A DNA stretch of 64,000 nt from Molanna angustata (lineage: Eukaryota; Arthropoda; Insecta; Trichoptera; Molannidae): the NCBI GenBank assembly GCA_963576475.1, contig OY754990.1, positions 7,995,485 through 8,059,484 on the forward strand, read 5' to 3'. Shown in pieces: positions 32,019-43,320 of the stretch. Within the stretch, counting starts at the first letter, position 1. The number at the start of each line of letters is the position of its first letter. Both the position numbers and the translations under genes were made by a program. The notes below the pieces were generated by a model. It did not search any database and was not told where the DNA came from. It worked only from the letters and a program-made list of their open reading frames with translations.

Positions 32019-32440
32019 CTTTGTATTTACAATGTATCTGTATGTGTGTGCTATGTGCTATGTACGGCGTGTGTATTCTACTTTATCGATTATAGATTAA
32101 ATTCCTCATTTGATTCTTTTCAAATTTCAAATATTTGTTTATAATATACTCGCTTGACCCTATTAGATATTTAAGGATATCTGATCAGTGCTTCTAAATT
32201 TTTCCAACAGTCAAATATTTCAAATTGACCCGAAGCTCTGGAAACATAAAGTTTGATATTTGTATCTTGAATGTGCTTATAAGCCACTTCACTTTCATAA
32301 AATGACATTGAAGTATTATCATGTTGTCATAATAAAATATTTAATTCAAAAATAATTTAACAAACTCATTTCATGAAAATGCTGTAAATTTTTCATTCAA
32401 AATTTGAATACTTTATGGAGTGACTTGTTAGTGACAGAGC
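32019..32440 (+). mobile_element. Rep-A copy A4, 5' edge missing
   Basis: TTACAATGTATCTGTATGTG, ATTCTACTTTATCGATTATA, GATATCTGATCAGTGCTTCT, CACTTCACTTTCATAAAATG and TATGGAGTGACTTGTTAGTG follow Rep-A order. The last ~25 bp are lost. The 5' side joins the LINE truncation point. Confidence 0.8.
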
Positions 32441-33002
32441 CACCAATAGAGGTGGATTTGTGGAATAAGTCGATTTATATGAAATGCAAAAATAATCTAT
32501 TTTATCAAAATATCATATGAATAAAGCTGAAAACGGCTCCAACTGTTCGCGAAGTAAGTCAATAATGGATTACGAAATTCCACTACAGACATGTGAAAAA
32601 AGTGTGTAATTCTACGTGATTTGTTCGTGTGATAAAAGTCGATACCGTTCGATAAATGTGATACGGCGTACACGGACGGCACTAGGGTCCCAACAGCGAA
32701 AAACAAACGAAATACATATTATATTATTTGATCAAATAAACTGGGGAAAGTTTGTTTGGACCGATTTAGAGCTGGGAACGAATTGACACAGTGAAACGAA
32801 TTTGAATAAAAACGAAATTAACAAACCGATCTAATTTTGTAACAATATTTGTTTAAGTCACAATCAGACCGTGTCCCAAATGGGGCAGTCAAAAAACCAA
32901 CATTCACAATCCACACACATTTATCGTAACTTAAATTTATCGCAATGTGGAATGGAGCGTGGAGGACAATGACATTTTATATACAGACACGTTATATGAG
33001 AA
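32441..33002. other. Unassigned stretch
   Basis: No repeat recognised. The minus frame 32497-32706 has no known motif. This is one of the few stretches without any match elsewhere in the window. Confidence 0.4.
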
Positions 33003-33799
33003 AAAAAACTTCTTCTTCTTCGTTTAGTAGACCTAGTTGGTCTATTCTTCAGAAACTATGCCTCCTGGGATGACGAAGTCCAGCGATCCTTCCATCTCTT
33101 GGTTGGTCTACCGGGTAGGCGGCGGCCAGAAGGAATTTCATTTGCTGCTATATTTGCGAGCCTATCACTGTCCATCCTGGCTACGTGGTCCCTCCAATGC
33201 CTTCTTCTGGATCTACTCCATCGAACGATGTCCTGTATTCCACATGTTTTCCTTATTTGAACATTGCGAACACGATCTCGGAGAGTTTTACCAGTGATTG
33301 ACCTTAGGACCTTCATCTCCGTTGTCCTTAGGAGCCCCTTGGTTCGTACGGTATCTGCTCGCGTTTCCACAGCATACGTCATGATCGTTCGCACGCATGT
33401 TTTATATATTCTGACGTTACTGTCAATACGCATGTGTTTATTCTACCAGATCATATTTTTCAAACATCCAGATACGACAGATGCTTTATTGACTTGTTCG
33501 CGGACTTCAGTGTATAGGTCGTTATGGCTGCAGATCTCTACTCCTAAATATTTGAAACTCATTACTTGTTCCACGGGCTTATCATCAACAGTTAGCTTAC
33601 AACTTGAAGGTTGTTTGGATATAGTAATACTTTTTGTTTTACTGACTGATATAGCCATGTTTAGCCTCTGTGATACTACATGGAATTTGTTCAACATTAT
33701 TTGCAAGTCATTCTCAGTTTCAGCTATTATCACCGCATCATCTGCATAACAGATAACATTAACAATTTTGCCACCCATTTTATACCCTAGTCCCAAGCT
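33003..33799 (-). pseudogene. RTE-type LINE, reverse transcriptase C-half, one stop
   Basis: Starts at GLGYKMGGKIVNVICYADD, the segment just before and including the catalytic YADD box of RTE reverse transcriptases. It continues through SKTKSITISKQ, SFKYLGVEI and VNKASVVSGCLKNMIW. A single in-frame TAG at 33443-33445 follows, then MTYAVETRADTVRTK, MKVLRSITGKTLRDRVRN and RRRHWRDHVARMDSDRL, to PGRPTKRWKDRW. Apart from that stop the frame is intact (33056-33799). The 3' end is a (GAA)n tail (CTTCTTCTTCTTCG on the plus strand at 33009). 5'-truncated. Same family as 59845-60362. Confidence 0.9.
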
Positions 33800-34093
33800 C
33801 TACAAAAAAAAAAAAGTTACAGTTTGACGAATTCTTACAATATCACAAAGAAAGAGCACGGAATGACGGAATACATTGGTGAGAAAGAGATAATACAACA
33901 ATAAATATTCAGACACATATCGCAGACGTATTTTCTATTTTATTCCCGTAGGTATAATCACATTATAATTATCTCCCACATCAAATGACTATGAAAGAGA
34001 CGAACTTATATTAAGTTATAGATGTGCGAAAAAGCGTAAAGCATCACAATCCAATGTCTCAAAATCTATTTCAATCAGTTAAAGTTGTGTATT

Positions 34094-35042
<949 letters not shown>

Positions 35043-35144
35043 TTAATCTCGTGACGACATCGGCATCCTCAAATGTGCTGACTAGACATATCGGCAGAGT
35101 CTTTTACTCTTGTTATTACAAAATAAAAAAAAATCATCTACAAA

Positions 35145-35745
35145 TCCATATATTAACTTTCGAATAATTATGCAAAATTTGAAAAAAATCGAATGGGTAC
35201 ATTGGTCTATAATGGATAAAGTAGAATAAACACGCTATACATAGCACATAACACACAGCACATAGATACATTGTCATGAAACTTTCTTTCTTTCCTCTTA
35301 GCGCTTTTTATCCCGTTTCTATCGGGGTACACTTTGACTGCCATCGCATTGAAGCTATGCTACGCATTGAAGCGACTGCCATCTGACCTTCGTAACCCTT
35401 AGATAGGGGAACCAGACAAATTGGATCATGGCTACACATAGCTTAGTGATACAAATCCGCACATAGATTTTTTGAAAATCTAGAGGTGCGTGCCCCGCCC
35501 GGATTCGAACCGTCGACCTCACGCATGTGAGGCGACGACCTTACCGCTTGGCTATCACCGCTCCTGATGAAACTGTGATGTGATGAAACTTTCAAAATAC
35601 AAAAAAAGTAACCTAAAAAATTTATATAACCTAAAAAATATATAAAATATAATGTGATGTGATGAAACTTTCAAAATACAAAAAAAAAGTAACATAAAAA
35701 ATACGAAATCATAACTCCCAACTCTATCCCATTGGGGTAATGAGC
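35145..35745 (-). mobile_element. Rep-A copy A6, 5' half, with SINE insertion
   Basis: The plus strand reads AAAATTTGAAAAAAATCGAA, TATAATGGATAAAGTAGAAT, ACACAGCACATAGATACATT (short GT-tract allele) and GATGAAACTTTCAAAATAC, to AACTCTATCCCATTGGGGTA. The GATGAAACTTTCAAAATACA block is present two to three times (35573, 35659), a local duplication. Interrupted by a SINE. Confidence 0.75.
35275..35563 (-). mobile_element. tRNA-derived SINE, type S3
   Basis: The minus strand begins GAGCGGTGATAGCCAAGCGG (A box) and has GACGGTTCGAATCCGGGCGG (B box), then GCACGCACCTCTAG and a ~200-bp body ending in AAAGAAAGAAAG. ATGAAACT is present on both sides (from 35274 and 35565), consistent with a target duplication. 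Different head and body from S1 and S2. Confidence 0.8.
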
Positions 35746-36072
35746 AGTAGAAATATATATTTGGTCCACTTTTCGTGGACAATTAAAAATCCTCCCCTAT
35801 AGTATAAAACGTTCAGTTTCGTAATAACCCGTTCGGGAGCCGTCTGACATTGGACAATACGTATAATCCCTACGGTTCTGTGAGCGAGATAAATCATCCC
35901 GTAAGATGAAGTGTCATTGCAGTAGATTAGGTCGGAATATACAGTCAAGACCTGTGTCATGGAGTCTATCATGTGAAAGATTATACAAACATAGAGTTAG
36001 GGTTGTCACAAGTCCCTTCCCAAATAAGAGACTGTCGATTACACGACAAATTTACACAGGACAAAATAACAC
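35746..36072. other. Unassigned stretch
   Basis: No known repeat. Minus frame 35724-35972 without motif. Provides the target for the RTE insertion at 36073. Confidence 0.4.
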
Positions 36073-36086
36073 GGCTAAAACTATGT

Positions 36087-36928
36087 CTTCTTCTTTGTCC
36101 TGTCCTTTTCGTCCCATTATGTGGCGTCGGCCCTCCTCGTCCTCATTCGTCAAGTCCTTCTCTCATGTGCGTCTCCTTCGAGAAAGTCTGCCTCCCGCAA
36201 CTCTTTTGTAATGGTGGAGTGCCACGTTGTCAGCGGTCTGCCTGGTCTTCTGGCCTGCACTTGGATGTCCATCGCTCTACGTATCATATTTTCCTCTGGT
36301 CGCCTTATGATGTGTCCGTACCATCTCAATTTACTCTCGAGCAGCTTATCGGTGATTAGGGCCACACCAAAGCTTCCCCAAACGTGGACGTTCCGTACTC
36401 TGTTCATCATAGACACGCCCCCGGCCCATCTCAGCATTCTCATTTCAGCTGTGTGAATGCTCTGCTGGTGACTCTTCTTTAGTGCCCAGCACTCGGCGGC
36501 ATATGTAATGGCAGGTCTGATGACGGTTTTATAAACTTGGCCTTTTATTTTTATGGGCTTTCTACGATCACAGAGCATGGAAGACAATGACCTCCATTTC
36601 ATCCATCCTGTGTTGATCTGTCCTTGGTTTGACAGGTATGAACCTAAATATTTGAAGCTGTCGGTTTTTGGCAATGGTGATTCTTGGAGTGACAGTGTTT
36701 GGTTAACCTGAGGCTGTCCTGAGTAGAAACACGGCATGTATTCGGTTTTTGTGCGGCTTATTTTAAGGCCATTTGATTCAAGTGCTTCACGCCAATCCTT
36801 CAAGGTTTGCTGGAGGTCTTCTATTGACTCGCTTATGAGAACTACGTCGTCAGCATATAGTATGTTCCAGGGTGCCCGTCTCTGGATGCCTGCTGTGAGG
36901 TGGTCCATCACCAGGTTGAACAGCAATG
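36087..36928 (-). pseudogene. 5'-truncated RTE LINE, open frame, 14-bp target duplication
   Basis: The frame 36150-36926 (258 residues, no stop) begins SPLLFNLVMDHLTAGIQRR, just before the catalytic ILYADDVVLI box. It continues with LKISRTKTEY, FKYLGSYLSNQGQ, YKTVIRPAITYAAECWALKK, EMRMLRWAGGVSMMNRVRN, KLRWYGHIIRRPEENM and RRPGRPLTTW. It ends with a stop and a short 3' UTR with an AAAGAAGAAG tail. GGCTAAAACTATGT flanks it at 36073-36086 and 36929-36942. No stops or shifts in the surviving frame plus the perfect duplication make it one of the youngest insertions here. It cannot be autonomous without its 5' part. Plus-strand frames are shadows. Confidence 0.93.
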
Positions 36929-37013
36929 GGCTAAAACTATGTACTTCATTAAAATTAATAAACTATGACATGGTGTGATGGTATGTATTTGTGCCTCGTA
37001 TCGCTACATTTAT

Positions 37014-37133
37014 TTCAAATAATGAATATGCATAAATGTTTGTGCTATAGGTGAACGACATCGGTCGTGGCAGGATTCGAACTCACGACCACCGGATTAC
37101 TTATCTAGAGCACTAGCCGCTCTGCCACCACCC
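37014..37133 (-). mobile_element. tRNA-derived SINE, type S2
   Basis: The minus strand has GCAGAGCGGCTAGTGCTC, GAGTTCGAATCCTGCC, ACGACCGATGTCGTTCACCT and ATAGCACAAACATTTATGCA. Closest relative in the window is 14456-14572. The preceding GACATGGTGTGATGGTATGT (36967) is an RTE-like 3' end. Confidence 0.8.
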
Positions 37134-37255
37134 ATCTATACATTTAATTACCGTGTTTGTCCAGTTGAGAATGCGTAGATAAAACGAGGATTTAACAGAG
37201 GCGCAGGTAATGTAATATCTTCAATTCTAAGCTCTGCATTGGGAAGATATAGAAA

Positions 37256-37783
37256 GGTGCGTTCAGAATGAAGACCAAGTGCACTTAGCGATGCTCAAGT
37301 GACCACAAACTGACGCTCTAAAGACACTCTGTCGCGTTTTTAGACACAAGGTCGAGTATACGCTCCAAATGCTCTTTAAAATCGTCGCGTGAAAAACGCT
37401 CTGACAGTTATAGTGCCTATCTGTTGACTTCTATTTTATTTGTGGTAAGATTCCTTATTTTTGTTTCTGTGATGTCTATTATGGCAGTTGACGTTATATC
37501 TGATAAAAATAAGGATTTACAACGAGGTTTATTTGAGAAAAATATAAGTTTCCAATATAAGGTCAGAGAATATTATTTACTGCACTGTCCAATTATTGTC
37601 TTTCGATGCAAATTCAACTTAAAACGACACGATTAGTAACATTTGACATTTAGAACGCCCGATGCAGCGTTCAGATTGAAACGCCGCTCGAAAGCGTTCG
37701 GTGAGATTGGTGTAAAAAACGCCATAATCTGCAACTTCAGGTATATCCGTCACTTGATGTCGAGTGTTGTATCTGAACGCAAC
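37256..37783. mobile_element. Possible Harbinger-like non-autonomous element
   Basis: GGTGCGTTCAGAATGAA at the left and TTGTATCTGAACGCAACC at the right are imperfect inverted ends. Internal TTCAGATTGAAACGCC at 37671 repeats the terminal motif. The frame 37424-37636 has a hydrophobic start but no transposase motif. A short target duplication could not be settled. Class assigned only from the resemblance of the ends. Confidence 0.4.
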
Positions 37784-38017
37784 CCTAGATGTGTTGTATG
37801 CAGAACCCAGTGTACTTTCAACTGCTGCTGATGTTTTGACTGACGATGTTGAATAGATATCCTGTGGTATTCAAGGACATTGACTATAAGAACGGTAAAA
37901 CTGAACAAGTTTTGTGAATATTATGCTGATGTTGACGAATTTAAGAATATCTCCACGACAAAATATGAAATGAAGAGATAATCTGGACATTTTTTATTTT
38001 ATTTTACATTACTTCTC

Positions 38018-38205
38018 AGGCAATTAACAGGTACTATATCAAATATTAATTTAAAACGCACCCAATAACAAGTTGCCTTAATCGTCTCACAGATCCAGAC
38101 TGAAAACATAATTCAAAACTGTGTCTCCACCGGGAATCTTACCTAGGACCATTGGATTAGCAGTCAGATACCTAACCAACTAAGCCACAAAGACCGACAA
38201 GACAA
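38018..38205 (-). mobile_element. tRNA-derived SINE, type S1
   Basis: The plus strand reads AGGCAATTAACAGGTACTAT, CGCACCCAATAACAAGTTGC, CAGATCCAGACTGAAAACA, TGTCTCCACCGGGAATC (B box complement) and ACCAACTAAGCCACAAAG (A box complement). Same body as 22233 and 55792. Confidence 0.8.
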
Positions 38206-38229
38206 GAGGATACTAGATGGACACCCAGA

Positions 38230-38430
38230 ATACTAAAGTGGTGACCTCGGACAAATAATACGAGTGTCGGATAACCCCTTTAAAAATGGGCTAACGACAC
38301 TGTCCAAGTGGCCAATTAAACCTGGATGTGGAGGGGACAGAACAGAGACGAGTGGAAGCGTATGGAAGAGACCTAGATCCAGCAATGGATGGACGAGGTC
38401 TAGGGAAGAAGAAGAAGAATTTGAAGAAAT
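38230..38430 (+). pseudogene. Probable RTE-type LINE 3' end
   Basis: One frame gives a D-x-x-G-T-E-Q-R-R-V-E-A-Y-G-R-D-L-D-P-A-M-D run, resembling the D-R-x-x-W-R-x-x-E-E-A-Y ending of RTE proteins, and it stops in a GGAAGAAGAAGAAGAA tail. Its first part contains TGGTGACCTCGG, similar to an LTR primer-binding site, which may be coincidental. Confidence 0.45.
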
Positions 38431-38747
38431 GCGTGATTTGTCTTTCACTGTGTATAGATGCATATTTTGGTGTTGTTGAAACGGTGTGTTTTGGCGTTGA
38501 TGATCTTTAAGCACATAACAGAGATGTAGTTTTGAGAATCACAGTGTCAAAATTTCCCATATTGGTTCCTGAAAGTTATGACAACCCTACATTCCATATA
38601 GGTCACCTCTATTCATTCATAACGTGACATGGAATTTAAGGTAAAATGATAGATTTACACTAATACGAGTGATGTAAAAGATTGAATATATTTTGAACAA
38701 CCCTCTTCCTCTCATTACACGTATTTTTACACTATAATATATTGTGA
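38431..38747. other. Unassigned stretch
   Basis: Nothing recognised. Confidence 0.45.
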
Positions 38748-38890
38748 TGCATCAGCTTAGAATAGTGCCTTCACGAAGCTGGCGTGGGGGTATGGACACA
38801 CACGTGGTGCCGTGCTTACTTTTAAAAGGTTATGAACACCCGGGCACCTGTCGCTGATTACCCCGAATTGTGGAATTATTCCGTAATGAT
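38748..38890 (+). repeat. T-family repeat, copy T4
   Basis: ATGCATCAGCTTAGAATAGT, GAAGCTGGCGTGGGGG, AGGTTATGAACACCCGGGCA, CTGTCGCTGATTACCCCGAA and TTCCGTAATGAT, in T-family order. It joins the 3' end of an inverted LINE tail. Confidence 0.7.
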
Positions 38891-39125
38891 CTAAATCAAT
38901 CAATCAGTGGCGCTACAACCCATCGTGGGTCTTGGCCTCCTCCAGAAGCTCTCTCCACACCTTCCTGACCATCGGTTCCTGCGGCCAATTCACAACACCC
39001 AACATACGCAAGTCCCTCTCTGCTCCATCTAACCATCTCAGCTTTGGCCTACCGACGCTTCTTCTGCCCATTGGTCTTGTAGCGAATATGCTTTTTAGTG
39101 GACAGGTTTCGTCCATTTGATTTTT
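38891..39125 (-). pseudogene. LINE C-terminal fragment, minus strand
   Basis: The frame 38913-39116 encodes PMGRRSVGRPKLRWLDGAER, then DLRMLGVVNWPQEPMVRKVW and RELLEEAKTHDGL with a stop. This is the GRP-x-x-RW...NW...EEAKTH terminus of insect LINE polyproteins. The 3' UTR is ~25 bp and ends in (TGAT)n (plus ATCAATCAATCAG, 38897). No reverse transcriptase motif remains. Confidence 0.85.
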
Positions 39126-39435
39126 TCGTCCGTAATGATTTAGGTATATAGAAAAATGGAGTTATGTTTTATACATTTTAGACGTATTTTTTAACATCAA
39201 TTTATCAACTGGCTGCCTCAGGGACACTGTCTGGAAAAACAAACATATGCTCACAGAAAGTAAAACCAGAATTTATAAAATGTATGCGTAAGACTCATAA
39301 TGACCTATGCCATCGAAGCCAGAGCCGATTTAGTTAGTGATGTCTCTGCAACGCAATTGCTAATTTAAGAATACTAAATACTCCAGTGAGGTTAGGAGTT
39401 AGTATTAAGGTACCTAGGACTGTGCATTCGAGTCT
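39126..39435. other. Unassigned stretch
   Basis: A short fragment around 39225-39345 can be read as an RTE-like YKTC/MTYA-type segment (ATGACCTATGCC), but it is too weak to call. Confidence 0.35.
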
Positions 39436-40170
39436 AAAGCCCCCCATTCACGATCGTGCAATCCTTCCAAATGGCTTGCCATCACCACTCCAAAATGCGC
39501 ACGTGAATGTCAGATCCCGCGCAGCCTAATTGGCCTGACACACCAAAATGGAATTCCAAACGATCGAAACTCTGTAGTACCGCGAAAACGGCGCGGCGCA
39601 TCCTGTCGGCACGGCATACTCGTGAGTGTGAAAACCAGCGGTACATTGCGCCATCTCATTGCGCCAAGCTGTTTGACACTCTCGTGAATGCGAAAATACA
39701 ACATTTTCTCTTTGTTTTTTTTTCATTTATATACAAACAAACCACTAAATAGCAGTGAACGTTGCGCAAGCGCATAAAGTGATCACGTAAACCAGCCGAT
39801 GACAGGTCGTAAGCCCTGTAGGTGCCTTGATTTCCCGGTTCTCCTACAATAAATATTCCAACTTCGTCTCTATTGAGATAATTAAAAAATCTTTAAAAAA
39901 CAACATTTTCTCTTTGTTTTTTTCTATTTATATATAAACAAACCGCTAAATAGCAGTTGTATAAAAATCATCATCAGAATTATAATTCATTTTTACTTGA
40001 ATATTAAAAAAAATAGAACTTATTAATTCGAAAGCGCCGACCGCTTGCGTATACTAATTTTGATGGCTCGATGGCGCGCCCGTGAGTGTGATGAAAATGT
40101 TACAATGGTCCAAATGGAGCCGGTCCATATGGAACGACGCCGAATGGCACGATCGTGAATGGGCTGCTTT
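39436..40170 (+). mobile_element. Rep-D copy D1, inverted-repeat DNA element
   Basis: The left end AAAGCCCCCCATTCACGATC and the right end GATCGTGAATGGGCTGCTTT are inverted. Just inside the left end are CCAAATGGCTTGCCATC and GGCCTGACACACCAAAATGG; inside the right end is GGAGCCGGTCCATATGGAAC. All recur inverted in D2 (58156-58982). A ~57-bp segment (ACATTTTCTCTTTG to CTAAATAGCAGT) is present twice, at 39700-39756 and 39902-39958, with a Rep-B arm between. Noncoding. Confidence 0.85.
39757..39890 (-). repeat. Rep-B arm inside Rep-D D1
   Basis: GTGAACGTTGCGCAAGCGCA, CCAGCCGATGACAGGTCGTA and AACTTCGTCTCTATTGAGAT: inner to middle part of one Rep-B arm. The centre and other arm are missing. Confidence 0.85.
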
Positions 40171-40434
40171 ACATAAGACATCAGGAGGACATAAGGATAA
40201 TCGTATATTATGGGTTGTATTACAGGAGTTATTTAAGAATTATGTAAGAAAAAGTTGAGGTTTTGTAAGCAGTATTCTCGCAGTACGGAACCATACCTTT
40301 TTCTTACATTTTTCTCAAATAACTCTTGTAATACGACCCTATGTGTACCCACATAAATATTTTTATTATTTTTGTTTTTACTTTTATGAGAAATAAAAAG
40401 AAATGTTTTTCGAATATTTTTATTATTGCATATG

Positions 40435-40850
40435 CGCAAACATTGTTTTTTTTTCGCTGTCGGGAGTCAAAGATATTTATTAACAGATTTTTAATTATCT
40501 TTTTTTTAACAGATTTTTAATTATCTTTTTTTTAACAGATTTTTAATGTGAAAAATGCATTGTCACCTCAGATATAAGAATTGTGGCGTTTCATTATTTA
40601 CAAAAAAAAAAAAAATTCTCAATAGATGGCGTTACAACAAAAAATAATAAATAAAAATAATGTTGTTCATGATTTCACACATATATGGCTGTAGTAAAAA
40701 TCCTTATTTTCAAGCGAAAAGAATTTCAGTATTGCATCACGTAAACCAGCCGATGACAGGTCGTAAGCCCTGTAGGTGCCTTGATTTCCTGGTTCTCCTA
40801 CAGTAAAATATTCCAACTTCGTCTCTATTGAGATAATTAGAAATGTTTAT
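40435..40850 (-). repeat. Rebuilt or partial Rep-B copy
   Basis: 40435-40480 is an outer arm tip in plus orientation (TTTCGCTGTCGGGAGTCAAA). 40618-40850 is the centre and other arm in minus orientation (TCTCAATAGATGGCGTTACA, AAACCAGCCGATGACAGGTC and TCGTCTCTATTGAGATAATT). Between them a ~26-bp unit (TTTTAACAGATTTTTAATTA) is triplicated at 40480-40550. The left inner arm is lost. Confidence 0.7.
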
Positions 40851-41394
40851 TTATATCAATAACGGATAATTTAGCGTTGGCTACAACTCACTCATTTGAA
40901 ATAAATTTTAAGAAATATTTTGTTATACTAGCCTTATTCCTCACATTATTTTCGCATCACGTTATCTATGAGAGATCTAAAAATCTATGATTTGTTTGTG
41001 CACATTCCGTAATGAATTAATGAAACCATACAAAATGATAGATTAACAACAATACCTTTCTCTGAGAGGAAACATCTTTATAATAGAGTTATTCACCTGT
41101 CTTATAATAATATCTAGTGTTGCAAGTTGTATATGAGGTATTATCTATGCTCTCGTCTGCTCCATTTCCCGCCATTTTTTCCCGCGCTTTTTGATAACAA
41201 TATTTACGAGCGCAGAGCATAGACAACGGACCGTACGTCGTTCAGAGACAATAGACTATTGAAGACAATGTGAATATTGTACAATGTGAAGGAAAAAAAA
41301 ACTTTAGTATCGAATATGAAAATATAGTTATTTTTTTTGCATTGGTGTCACATTCGATTATCAAATTTATTTAATATTTTTTTTTGTTTTTAGA
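40851..41394. other. Unassigned stretch, fragments only
   Basis: 40860-40895 is a short Rep-A-like piece (TAGCGTTGGCTACAACTCAC). 41140-41226 has weak inverted blocks (ATCTATGCTCTCG and CGCAGAGCATAGA) around a GC-richer core with CCCGCCATTTTTTCCCGCGC, perhaps a short MITE. Nothing else. Confidence 0.4.
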
Positions 41395-41530
41395 TCCACT
41401 ACCATTCGCTCTGATATGGGGACTACAATCGGCCTATTCACAGAAGTTTAAGCTAAGTGAGCGACAAAAAATGTAGCTGGTGAGCCCTCTAGATAAGCAA
41501 CCTCGGCACCATAGTGCAAAAAGAACAATC
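41395..41530 (+). repeat. Rep-E, copy 2
   Basis: TGATATGGGGACTACAATCG, GCTAAGTGAGCGACAAAAAA, GGTGAGCCCTCTAGATAAGC and AAAAAGAACAATCACG; counterpart of 14058-14195. It joins a Rep-B arm directly. Confidence 0.7.
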
Positions 41531-41698
41531 ACGTAATCAGCCGATGACAGGTCGTAAGCCCTGTAGGTGCCTGAGTTCCTGGTTCTTCTATAATATCCCA
41601 ACTTCGTCTCTATTGAGATGTTAAAAATTTTGTCAGTAAAAATATCATTTGTCTCTCGACAGGGAAAAAAATCCAATGTTTGCGTATATGCAATTAAA
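41531..41698 (-). repeat. Rep-B arm
   Basis: CAGCCGATGACAGGTCGTAA to GTTTGCGTATATGCAATTAA: middle and outer parts of one arm, followed without a gap by the 3' edge of an inverted Rep-A. Confidence 0.85.
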
Positions 41699-41935
41699 AA
41701 CGAGTGGGTTGTGGCCAACGCTAAACTCCTCACTAACAAGTCATTCTATAAAGTATTCAAATTTTGTATGGAAAATTTCCAACATTTTCATGAAATGAGT
41801 TTGTTAAATTATTTTTTATTTAAATATTTTATTACGAAAACATGATAACTCTTCAATGCTATGAAAGTGATGTGCCTTTTTACGAATTTGAAAACAAAAA
41901 TTTCAAATTATAAGTTTCCTGAGCGTGGTAAAATT
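41699..41935 (-). mobile_element. Rep-A copy A7, 3' third
   Basis: ACGAGTGGGTTGTGGCCAAC to the GAGCGTGG segment near 41930. The remainder is absent. Confidence 0.8.
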
Positions 41936-42129
41936 TATAAACCTGTGTATGATTGAAAGACGCGTGCCTTGAATTTAACACGTATTAGCAGGAACAGTAT
42001 GCGTTGCTAAACTGTGTGCATTTGGAGGAAACGTGCCTTGAATTCAACACGAGTTTTTAAGTGCATTAGCGCAACAAAATAGTGGCTAATTCGAGGCAGT
42101 ACTTGCCTCCTAATCAACACGGAAAGGTA
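41936..42129. other. Unassigned; short internal repeats
   Basis: GTGCCTTGAATTYAACACG occurs at 41966 and 42041, with a related TGCCTCCTAATCAACACG at 42105. Local duplication of unknown origin. Confidence 0.5.
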
Positions 42130-42235
42130 AATACGCGGTCGGGGACATCTAAGAAAAGGATGACAGGACCATGTTAACGATATCCTCAAATAGAAAAATG
42201 TATAAAACTTGAACAACAGACGAGCATTCTCATTG
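42130..42235 (+). pseudogene. RTE-type LINE relic, ~100 bp
   Basis: Reads like GRGHLRKG-x-QDHVNDILK then NLNNRRAF, the GRPRKGWHDHVNDILKEG...NRRAC segment of the RTE tail, with stops. Confidence 0.65.
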
Positions 42236-42474
42236 CTATGTTTTCAAATTTTGAATATAATTTTTCTCAGAATGGGTTATGTGCCAATTCCATTCTAGAG
42301 AAAATCTGTCCCTTAATTCTCAGGTTATTAAATTTATTCATACTTTGGGTACATTGCCCTGATAAAAATAATGAATCGATCACTTTCAAAATTTTGGAAA
42401 CCAATTTATTTTGTGTCAACTTTGCGCTGATTAAATTTTGGATTAAATCTGACACATGTCGAGAAATTTATATT
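42236..42474. other. Unassigned
   Basis: The frames at 42238-42699 (plus) and 42267-42455 (minus) have no motif. The plus frame runs into an inverted LINE relic and is a shadow there. Confidence 0.4.
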
Positions 42475-42700
42475 CAATGGCGCTACAGCTCGAATCGAGC
42501 CTTGGTCTCCTTCAACTTTTCCCTCCAACCTCTTCTATCCTCGGCTGCCGCACTCCAGTTAGGAACCTTCAGGAGCTGCACCGCATCTCTTCTTATGTTG
42601 TCTTTCTATCTCAATATATGTAGGTCTCCCAATCTCTCCTCTACCTCCTGGGAGACTAATAATAAATTTGGCACTAAAACTAACCATGATATTTATTAGG
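42475..42700 (-). pseudogene. LINE C-terminal relic, minus strand
   Basis: The minus strand gives KDNIRRDAVQLLKVPNWSA, EDRRGWREKLKETKARFEL and a stop. This is the 'D...NW...A-x-D-R-x-x-W-R-x-x...EAK' terminus of insect LINE proteins. The 3' end reads GTAGCGCCATTGAA, as in the tail at 38891-39125. Confidence 0.8.
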
Positions 42701-42784
42701 TAGACGCGTGTTTGGCGTTCTTTGTACGTGTCCATTGAGAGGAATTTCGCAGTCAACTACCCTATCTATCTATTTATCTTCTTG

Positions 42785-43320
42785 TACATGATATAAAAAA
42801 TATAATGCACACTGGCGGGCTTATTGCCATTAGACAATTTCTTCCAACCAACCAGATTACAAAGTATGACAACATTGTATATGTACATCAACAAAAGAAT
42901 GATAGCGAGAAGAAAAAACAGAAAATATACATTATACTAGTGAAAATAAAAACAAAAAACATCATGGCAAAAAAGGATAAGGAAAGAACAAGGAAAGAAA
43001 ATCGGGATCAGATATTAAGGGGTAATTATTCCTTAACATTTGATCTAAGCGGTCAGCACCGTAAACTGGTTAGACATTAAGTATTCATAGTGGTTTAAAC
43101 ATAATAAATTTGTACCAAATTTTAATTTGATAAATATTCCTTTTTTAGTTTTTTCTTGAAAATACAAAGTGAGTTAGACGACGCAATATCTGGACTTAGA
43201 CTATTCCATTGTACTTCGAACGACGAGCTGAAAAATTCTGTGTTTTGCACAGGGATGGAAAGTGTCGTCTTTTCAGCAGATCGGAGTGGAAGTCCATGAT
43301 TAGATAACTCCATTAGAAAC
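42785..43320 (-). pseudogene. L2/CR1-like LINE terminus and 3' UTR, minus strand
   Basis: The frame 43122-43313 carries EFFSSSFEVQWNSLSPDIA, then SNSLCIFKKKLKKEYLSN and a stop. This is the 'WNsLPxxI...F-K-K-x-L-K-x-x-L' ending of CR1/L2 group LINEs. Its 3' UTR extends to ~42785 and includes the conserved-looking GGCAATAAGCCCGCCAGTG motif (reverse of 42812) shared with 8114-8200. No reverse transcriptase core. Confidence 0.8.

Noticed and set aside
36121..36456. Plus-strand open frames
   Set aside because: Antisense shadows of the RTE reverse transcriptase fragment at 36150-36926.
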